Positions 1 through 5,200 of a stretch of DNA of 6,069 bases are shown here, one piece after another. Below the pieces are notes generated by a model, which had not been told where the DNA came from, made no database searches, and saw only the letters and a list, made by a program, of their open reading frames with translations. Source of the stretch: CAYMEV01 sp964431655 [NCBI: uncultured bacterium]. Lineage in GTDB: Bacteria > CAYMEV01. Position 1 is the first letter of the stretch, and each line of letters opens with the position of its first letter. The stretch covers positions 8,386-14,454 of the forward strand of contig CAYSKJ010000075.1 in assembly GCA_964431655.1 (NCBI GenBank). The letters run 5' to 3'. The translations under genes were made by a program, and so were the position numbers.

Positions 1-1035
1 GTTTACTACAAGCTTCATGCCCATTATGTCATATTCACCGCTCATATAAGGATATCTGGTCCGGGCAAGCAAGTTGAAAGGCCATATCTGGCCATTGTGG
101 GTATGGCCCGATATCATCAGATCAGCGCCCTGCTGAGCTATAAGACGGGTTTCCCATGGGGTATGGGATATAAGCACAGTAAATCCCGGGGGTATATTTC
201 CCAAAGCATTTTTTATATAATCCTTGCCTGACTCTTCTCTTCTTTTTGCCAGGGTGAGATCATCAATCCCTGAAATTACAAGGCCATCGGCAATTTCGAC
301 CCATTCATTCTCCAGGAGCCGGATGCCGGATTGTTGCAGTATCTCTCCCATTACATCCCTTCTGTTTTCCCTCCTGGAATCATGATTTCCCCTTACAGCC
401 CAGACGCCGAGGGGTGCTTTAAGTGTCGTCATGACTGGAACCATCAGGTCCGGATCGCTTGCCCGTTCGAAGATATCACCTGCAAGAACCACTAAATCAG
501 GTTTTAATTTCATAGTCTCATCAATGCGCTTTTGTATCCATTCAGGGCCTATAAGCATTTCACCGCCGTGAATATCCGCCATTACTGCTATTGAAAAGGA
601 ATCGGGAAGATTTTCTGGCATATTATTGGTATATATTTCGTATTTTACAGGTACAGGAGGCCTTATTCCCTGGATATGGGCAGATATTGACATTAACAGG
701 CCAAAAACCAGCCCTGCTGTCCTGATAACGGGCAAGGATTTCCTGAAAAACAGTCCGAACAGAGTAATAAAATCTGCAAGGAGAAATCCTATGGAGACAA
801 GAAAGAGAATCCCCATTAGGTGCATCCCTATAAACTCGAGCACAATCTCAACAAGTCTCTCATGACCTCCAAATACCCTTCCCAGATAAAATAGTATCCA
901 TAATAAAACAGCAATCATGAGATATGTCCTTATCTGAATATGCCTTTTTATGAAAGGAATGCTCCAAAGCCGCAGAAATACATAGGCCTGAAGAAGTGTC
1001 ACTGCTGATGTAAGGATAATACCGAAAAATGACAT
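1..1035 (-). CDS. Membrane-anchored metallophosphoesterase, YkuE-like (C-terminus cut by window edge)
   Basis: The window holds 345 codons read from ATG at 1035; the last few dozen residues lie beyond position 1. Seen: four hydrophobic segments at about residues 3-21, 38-55, 73-97 and 103-120, then a calcineurin-like metallophosphoesterase domain. The metal-site motifs are in order: ADIH (D154, H156), GDIFE (D187), GNHD (N217, H218), SH (H291) and GHTHNGQIWP (H311, H313). The start is supported by GGAGGG at 1047-1042, 6 nt upstream. Known: this motif set with GHTHxGQIWP marks the YkuE/YaeI-like branch of dinuclear-metal phosphoesterases, some of which act on cell-envelope or lipid pyrophosphate substrates. 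Inferred: basic residues K30, R31, R36 and R98, K99, R105 fall in the first and third loops, so the positive-inside rule puts the catalytic domain on the outer face of the membrane. The substrate cannot be named. The gene is transcribed divergently from the diguanylate cyclase gene. Confidence 0.93.
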   Translation of the reverse strand, partial: MSFFGIILTSAVTLLQAYVFLRLWSIPFIKRHIQIRTYLMIAVLLWILFYLGRVFGGHERLVEIVLEFIGMHLMGILFLVSIGFLLADFITLFGLFFRKSLPVIRTAGLVFGLLMSISAHIQGIRPPVPVKYEIYTNNMPENLPDSFSIAVMADIHGGEMLIGPEWIQKRIDETMKLKPDLVVLAGDIFERASDPDLMVPVMTTLKAPLGVWAVRGNHDSRRENRRDVMGEILQQSGIRLLENEWVEIADGLVISGIDDLTLAKRREESGKDYIKNALGNIPPGFTVLISHTPWETRLIAQQGADLMISGHTHNGQIWPFNLLARTRYPYMSGEYDIMGMKLVVN

Positions 1036-1041
1036 ATAAAG

Positions 1042-1047
1042 CCCTCC
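1042..1047 (-). promoter_or_regulatory. Ribosome binding site of the metallophosphoesterase gene
   Basis: On the minus strand GGAGGG lies 6 nt before the ATG at 1035. It is a strong Shine-Dalgarno match and fixes the start of a gene whose other end is outside the window. Confidence 0.85.
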
Positions 1048-1082
1048 GTTTTAATATAAACCGCCATTTCTGTCAGATTGTT

Positions 1083-1094
1083 CTGCATATGCAG
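1083..1094. promoter_or_regulatory. 12-bp perfect palindrome in the divergent intergenic region, possible operator
   Basis: CTGCATATGCAG is identical to its own reverse complement. It lies 48 bp upstream of the metallophosphoesterase start and 79 bp upstream of the diguanylate cyclase start, so a bound dimeric regulator could affect either gene. I do not recognise it as a known operator, and a 12-bp palindrome can arise by chance. Confidence 0.35.
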
Positions 1095-1100
1095 GGATAA

Positions 1101-1113
1101 ATCAGGTTCTGAT
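1101..1113. repeat. Short inverted repeat ATCAG-gtt-CTGAT
   Basis: Two perfect 5-bp arms are separated by 3 bp, between the other two inverted repeats of this divergent spacer. The arms are short. On its own it is weak; its interest lies in being the middle of three symmetrical elements within 66 bp. It does not match the FNR (TTGAT-N4-ATCAA) or CRP consensus. Confidence 0.25.
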
Positions 1114-1129
1114 AAAACACTTAATATTA

Positions 1130-1148
1130 TTATTACGTATAGTAATAA
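1130..1148. promoter_or_regulatory. 19-bp inverted repeat upstream of the diguanylate cyclase, possible operator
   Basis: TTATTAC and GTAATAA are perfect 7-bp complementary arms around the 5-bp spacer GTATA. The element ends 24 bp before the preferred ATG at 1173. It contains TATAGT (1138-1143), a plausible -10 hexamer that would give a leader of about 23 nt, though I see no good -35 box 16-18 bp upstream. Inferred: a repressor binding here would cover the promoter of the diguanylate cyclase gene. An AT-rich spacer raises the chance of a random match. Confidence 0.4.
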
Positions 1149-1162
1149 GTATTTGGTTCAAT

Positions 1163-1167
1163 GGAGG
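1163..1167 (+). promoter_or_regulatory. Ribosome binding site that decides the diguanylate cyclase start
   Basis: GGAGG sits 5 nt before ATG at 1173. It overlaps the end of an in-frame ATG at 1161, which has no comparable Shine-Dalgarno sequence upstream. Initiation at 1173 is therefore preferred over the 4-codon-longer form. Confidence 0.8.
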
Positions 1168-1172
1168 TCTTT

Positions 1173-2099
1173 ATGACAGATGAAAAGCCCGTTGACTCCC
1201 TGAAGGATATATTGAATAATCTCTTTGAAGGCGTTTACATCGTCAACAGGGAAAGGGAGATTACATTCTGGAACAGAGGAGCGGAAAATATTTCCGGCTA
1301 TTCAGCTTCTGAGGTACTGGGAAAAAAGTGCGCTGATAATATTTTGAGGCATGTGGATGATCTGGGAAGGGATATCTGCACTGCGGGATGTCCCCTTTCT
1401 GTGTGTCTTTCAGGCAGTTCTCAGCCTGAATTCAGTGTTTATCTCCATCACAGGGATGGTCAGCGGATCCCCGTAAAAGTAAGGGTGCAGCCTCTGCATG
1501 ACAGAAGCGGGGAAATAACAGGGGCAATAGAGTTTTTTACGGACATCAGCCGTGACAGGGGGATTATAACAGAGCTGGAAAAGCTTAAAAAGGAGGTTTA
1601 CAGGGACCATCTGACCGGGGTGGGAAACAGGAAATACCAAGAATTCTATTTTGAACGCCTTTACGAGCATTTCAGGCTATACGGGTCCCGTTTCGGGGTT
1701 CTTTATATAGACATTGATAATTTTAAGGAAATAAATGATACCTACGGTCATGAAACGGGGGACAGGGTGCTGAAGATGACTGCCAGTACCATGCAGAACT
1801 CTTTGAGACCCTTTGATATATTATCTAGAAACGGAGGGGATGAGTTTATTGTCCTTCTGCCCCTGTGCAGCCCAGAGACTTTAGCCAGTATCGCCGAAAG
1901 GCTGAGGAAACTCGTAGAAAGCAGTTTCCTGGACCTTGGCAGGGGTAGGATAATAAGGGTTACTGTTTCCATAGGAACTGCCCTGGCTCATCCGGGGTGC
2001 ACAAAAGAGAGTCTGCTCCAGATTGCCGATCAGAAGATGTATGCAAGTAAAAGAAATGGCAGAAACCGGATCAATGCACCTGAAATTTCGGAGAATTAG
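1173..2099 (+). CDS. PAS-GGDEF sensor diguanylate cyclase
   Basis: This 308-residue protein should condense two GTP into c-di-GMP. It has no signal peptide or membrane segment, so it is cytosolic. Residues about 10-125 form a PAS domain (FWNRGAENISGY at 32-43; PAC-like end EFFTDISRDR at 120-129). A short helical linker leads to the GGDEF domain at about 140-300. Catalytic features are complete: DHLTGVGNR (145-153), metal-binding D180 in YIDIDNFK, NDTYGHETGD (188-197), the GGDEF signature at 221-225 and YASKRNGRNR (290-299). RPFD at 212-215 lies five residues before GGDEF and matches the RxxD allosteric I-site, so product feedback inhibition is expected. The PAS domain contains C53, H60, C69, C73 and C78; the motif HVDDxGxxICxxxCP recurs in other PAS-GGDEF proteins and suggests metal or redox sensing, which is inference. 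Start at 1173 rather than 1161 is chosen on RBS spacing. Confidence 0.95.
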   Translation: MTDEKPVDSLKDILNNLFEGVYIVNREREITFWNRGAENISGYSASEVLGKKCADNILRHVDDLGRDICTAGCPLSVCLSGSSQPEFSVYLHHRDGQRIPVKVRVQPLHDRSGEITGAIEFFTDISRDRGIITELEKLKKEVYRDHLTGVGNRKYQEFYFERLYEHFRLYGSRFGVLYIDIDNFKEINDTYGHETGDRVLKMTASTMQNSLRPFDILSRNGGDEFIVLLPLCSPETLASIAERLRKLVESSFLDLGRGRIIRVTVSIGTALAHPGCTKESLLQIADQKMYASKRNGRNRINAPEISEN

Positions 2100-2182
2100 A
2101 GTTCCTGCGCCGGATTTAGAAACTGTAACCGATAGAAAAGCATTATGTTTATCAGAATTTTTATACTAAAATCCTAAAACTA

Positions 2183-2191
2183 TGGTATGAT
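2183..2191 (+). promoter_or_regulatory. Candidate extended -10 promoter for the large cyclase gene
   Basis: TGG followed by TATGAT (2186-2191) is one base off the TATAAT consensus and has the TGn extension. No convincing -35 box is present; TTATAC at 2161-2166 is 19 bp upstream. Transcription would start near 2198 and leave a leader of about 80 nt before the TTG start. The gene could also be reached by read-through from the diguanylate cyclase gene, since I find no clear terminator between them. Confidence 0.4.
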
Positions 2192-2194
2192 GGG

Positions 2195-2253
2195 TTAAAA
2201 CAGGCAGAAAACCGGAAAATCCACTTTCTGCCACTGAATTATTGCTGTTTTAA
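2195..2253 (+). promoter_or_regulatory. Nested inverted repeat, possible structured leader of the large cyclase gene
   Basis: The outer arms TTAAAACAG (2195-2203) and CTGTTTTAA (2245-2253) are perfectly complementary over 9 bp. Inside them, GGCAGAAA (2203-2210) and TTTCTGCC (2225-2232) are perfectly complementary over 8 bp, sharing G2203. The inner loop is 14 nt, and there is a one-sided bulge at 2233-2244 or 2233-2245. The structure ends 23 nt before the TTG start and begins almost at the predicted transcription start. It could be an RNA element controlling translation, an operator, or a poor terminator for the upstream gene. There is no run of U directly after the GC-containing inner stem, so a standard intrinsic terminator is not favoured. 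Confidence 0.4.
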
Positions 2254-2266
2254 AATACATTAATTC

Positions 2267-2270
2267 GGGG
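2267..2270 (+). promoter_or_regulatory. Weak ribosome binding site before the TTG start
   Basis: GGGG sits 6 nt before TTG at 2277 and is the only purine-rich Shine-Dalgarno-like stretch there. Together with the TTG codon it predicts low translation, which is common for signalling enzymes. Confidence 0.4.
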
Positions 2271-2276
2271 TAAGTT

Positions 2277-5200
2277 TTGCAAAGGCTCATACCTCTTTAT
2301 ATTTTAGAAAAGTACCAAAAAGGTGAGTTATCCGGTCATTTTAACGGCTTTGCCATTTTCACGGATATATCAGGCTTCACTGCCATAACCCAAACCCTCA
2401 TGCAGTCCGGCAAGGAGGGAGCAGAGGTGCTTTCTTCCATAATAAACGGGGTTTTTTCTCCTGCCATTGATTCCATATACAAGTATAAAGGCTTTGTATC
2501 CTCTTTTGCAGGTGATGCCTTCACAGCTGTTTTTGATACCGATGATGTGCAATTGCCTCTTAAGGCGGCTTTTGAAATAAGTGAAATTTTTTCAGAAAAA
2601 ACAGTCATAAAGACACGCCTGGGGGATTTTGAACTTGCTTCAAGAATCGGAATATCCCATGGGTGTATTGAATATGCCATAATTGATGCAGGTATCCAGA
2701 AAACATATTATTTCATGGGGGAGGCCATTGACAGATGTGCAAAATCCCAGCAGTATGCAGGGAAAAATCAAGTCCTGACTGATGCTGAATTTTTAAAAAA
2801 ACTGCCGCCCCATATAAAATTCTGTGAAGCGGAACCCGGGTTCTTCCGGGTAAAATCAAACCCCCAGGTCCTGCCTGTTTCAGTTCCCATAAACCACAGG
2901 GAATTACCAGTTGAATTATGCAGGGATTTTATCCATATACCGGTTCTTGATAACATCAATAAGGGTGAATTCAGGGATATAGTTTCTTGTTTCATAGGAT
3001 TTTCCCAGCAGGATGATTTTAAGGATGCAGTTTCCATTGTTATCAGGAAGTGCTATGAATACGGCGGGTATTTCAACCGGGTCGATTTCGGCGACAAGGG
3101 AGGGACCATGCTTGTAATCTTCGGAGCTCCTTCCGGTTATGAAAAGCTGTATCAGAGGGCCGCTGATTTTTCCCTGAGCCTTAAAGATATTCCGGATTTC
3201 CGGTTCAAGGCTGGAATTTCAGCAGGAACTGCATATACTGGATTTATAGGCTCCGGGTTCCGCAGTGAGTATTCAGCCCTGGGCAGTGTGGTTAACCTTT
3301 CTGCACGGATAATGATGGATACTGAATTCCAGGAGATTAATTCAGAACCCTTTTTTGCGCGTTCTGTTTCAGGCATGTTCCATATGCAGTCCTCAGGCTT
3401 AAGACAGTTCAAAGGATTTTCAAAAGAAGTGGAAGTCTTCCGGTTAGAAACAAGAAAAGAGCATTCCAGCAAGATTGAATATAAAGGTATGTATGCCGGA
3501 AGGATTTCTGAGTCGCAAAAACTTGCCAAATTTCTTGAGCCCTTAAAAAAGGGAAAATCTGCCGGTATCATTTATATTGAAGGCTCTGCCGGCATAGGAA
3601 AAACGCGGTTTCTGGATAATTTCACGAAAAAACACACCGAATTCAGCTATTTTTATATGCCCTGCGATGAAATTCTGGGAAAATCACATAATCCCTTCAT
3701 TTATTTCTTTAACCGCTATTTCAACCAAAAACCGGGCAGTTCAGCCAGACAGAATAAAGAATCTTTCCTGAGCATTTATAAAAAAATGCTAAATAACGTG
3801 AGGGATGAATCTCTGAATAAGGAGTTATCGAGAACCCAGTCTATTATTGCCGCCCTGATCGGTATTGAATGGGAGGGATCTCTCTATTCCAGCCTGGATC
3901 CTAAAAGCCGTTATGAAAACACTATTTATGCTGTTAAGGATTTTATCAAAGCCCACAGCCTGCAGAAACCCGTTGCAATTATATTTGATGATGCCCATTG
4001 GATTGACACCGACAGCCTTTCGCTGTTAAATGAATTCATAAGGAATATCATCGAATTTCCCATTGCTGTCCTTCTGCTATGCAGGTTTATGGATACAGGC
4101 CAGAGTTATAATCTGCTTCCTGGAAAAGCCTTTCATATAGAACTCAAACCATTGCAGAAGGAATCCATGATGAATATCATTCAGGATATATTAAAAACTC
4201 AATCTATTCCTGAAAAAACCCTCGGGTATATTAGTGAAAAAAGCGGGGGAAATCCCTTCTTTGCAGAGCAGATTAGCCTTTTCATGGTAGAAAACAGGAT
4301 CTTTGACAATAATTTCAATATAACCGGAACACTGGAATCCATACCTGCTGAGATCAAGCAGGTAATTATAGCCAGGATAGACCGCCTGTCGTTTAAACTC
4401 AAGGAAGTTGTCAAGACTGCCTCTGTACTTGGAAGGGAGTTTGCCGTAATGGTTCTGCGAGAGCTCCTTTCCCTAAAAAACATCTCAAAAAATGATAAAG
4501 AAATTAAAAGCTATATGAAAAAAGGTGTCAAAGAGCAGATTTGGGAATTTGTTTCAGAACTTACATGCATTTTCAAGCATATCCTTATAAGAGATGCTGT
4601 TTATGACATTCAGCTCAAGGATAGCCTGAGAAAGCTTCATAATCTTGCGGGAGGCATAATTGAGAGTATTTATCAGGAAAACCTTGCACCCCACTATGAA
4701 GAACTTGCTGAACACTATATGAGAGCGGAAAACCGGGGAAAATCTATTATATATCTTGAAAAAAGCGCAATGATTTCCACTGATAATTTTAAAAACGAAA
4801 ACGCTGTCAAATTTTATGACAGGCTTTTAAAACTGCTGGATGAATCAGAAGATATGGAGAAATATACAGAGGTTTTACTTAAAAAGGGCGAGATTTTCCA
4901 CCTTACTGGAAGGTGGAACGAAGCCAGGGATATTTTCATGCATGTTAATGCGCTTGCATCAAACGGCAAAGATGAGTCAATGGTAATTAAAGCTAAAATC
5001 GCCCTCGGCCAGATTCTGATTAAGCAGGGAAACAGCAGGGAAGCCTTCATCATGCTGGAGCAGGCCTTAAACCGGGCTGAAAAATCAAGAAATAAAGATC
5101 TTGTGCCCAATATTCTCCATAGCATTGGATATTACCATTTCCGGCACAGCCGTTTTGTCAAAGCCCTGGAATACTACAACAGAAGCCTTCAGAAATACAG

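Noticed and set aside
626-865. Plus-strand open frame of 79 codons
   Set aside because: It lies opposite the membrane-segment and linker region of the metallophosphoesterase gene, shows no domain or RBS, and is an antisense shadow.
1-1035. Metallophosphoesterase as a CpdA-type cAMP phosphodiesterase partner of the cyclase
   Set aside because: The GHTHxGQIWP motif and the four-helix anchor fit the YkuE-like branch rather than soluble CpdA, and the predicted topology is extracytoplasmic.
1161-1172. ATG at 1161 as the start of the diguanylate cyclase
   Set aside because: It overlaps the GGAGG that is correctly spaced for ATG at 1173, and has no Shine-Dalgarno of its own.
1410-1972. Minus-strand open frames opposite the diguanylate cyclase
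   Set aside because: The plus-strand frame has a complete catalytic domain; the antisense translations show no recognisable motif.
2100-2182. Intrinsic terminator after the diguanylate cyclase
   Set aside because: Only a 4-bp GATA/TATC pairing precedes the T-rich stretch near 2158-2163; this is too weak to call.
3121-3700. Frameshift or split between the cyclase part and the NTPase part
   Set aside because: I translated every codon from 2277 to 6068 and the frame stays open without a break, so it is one fused protein.
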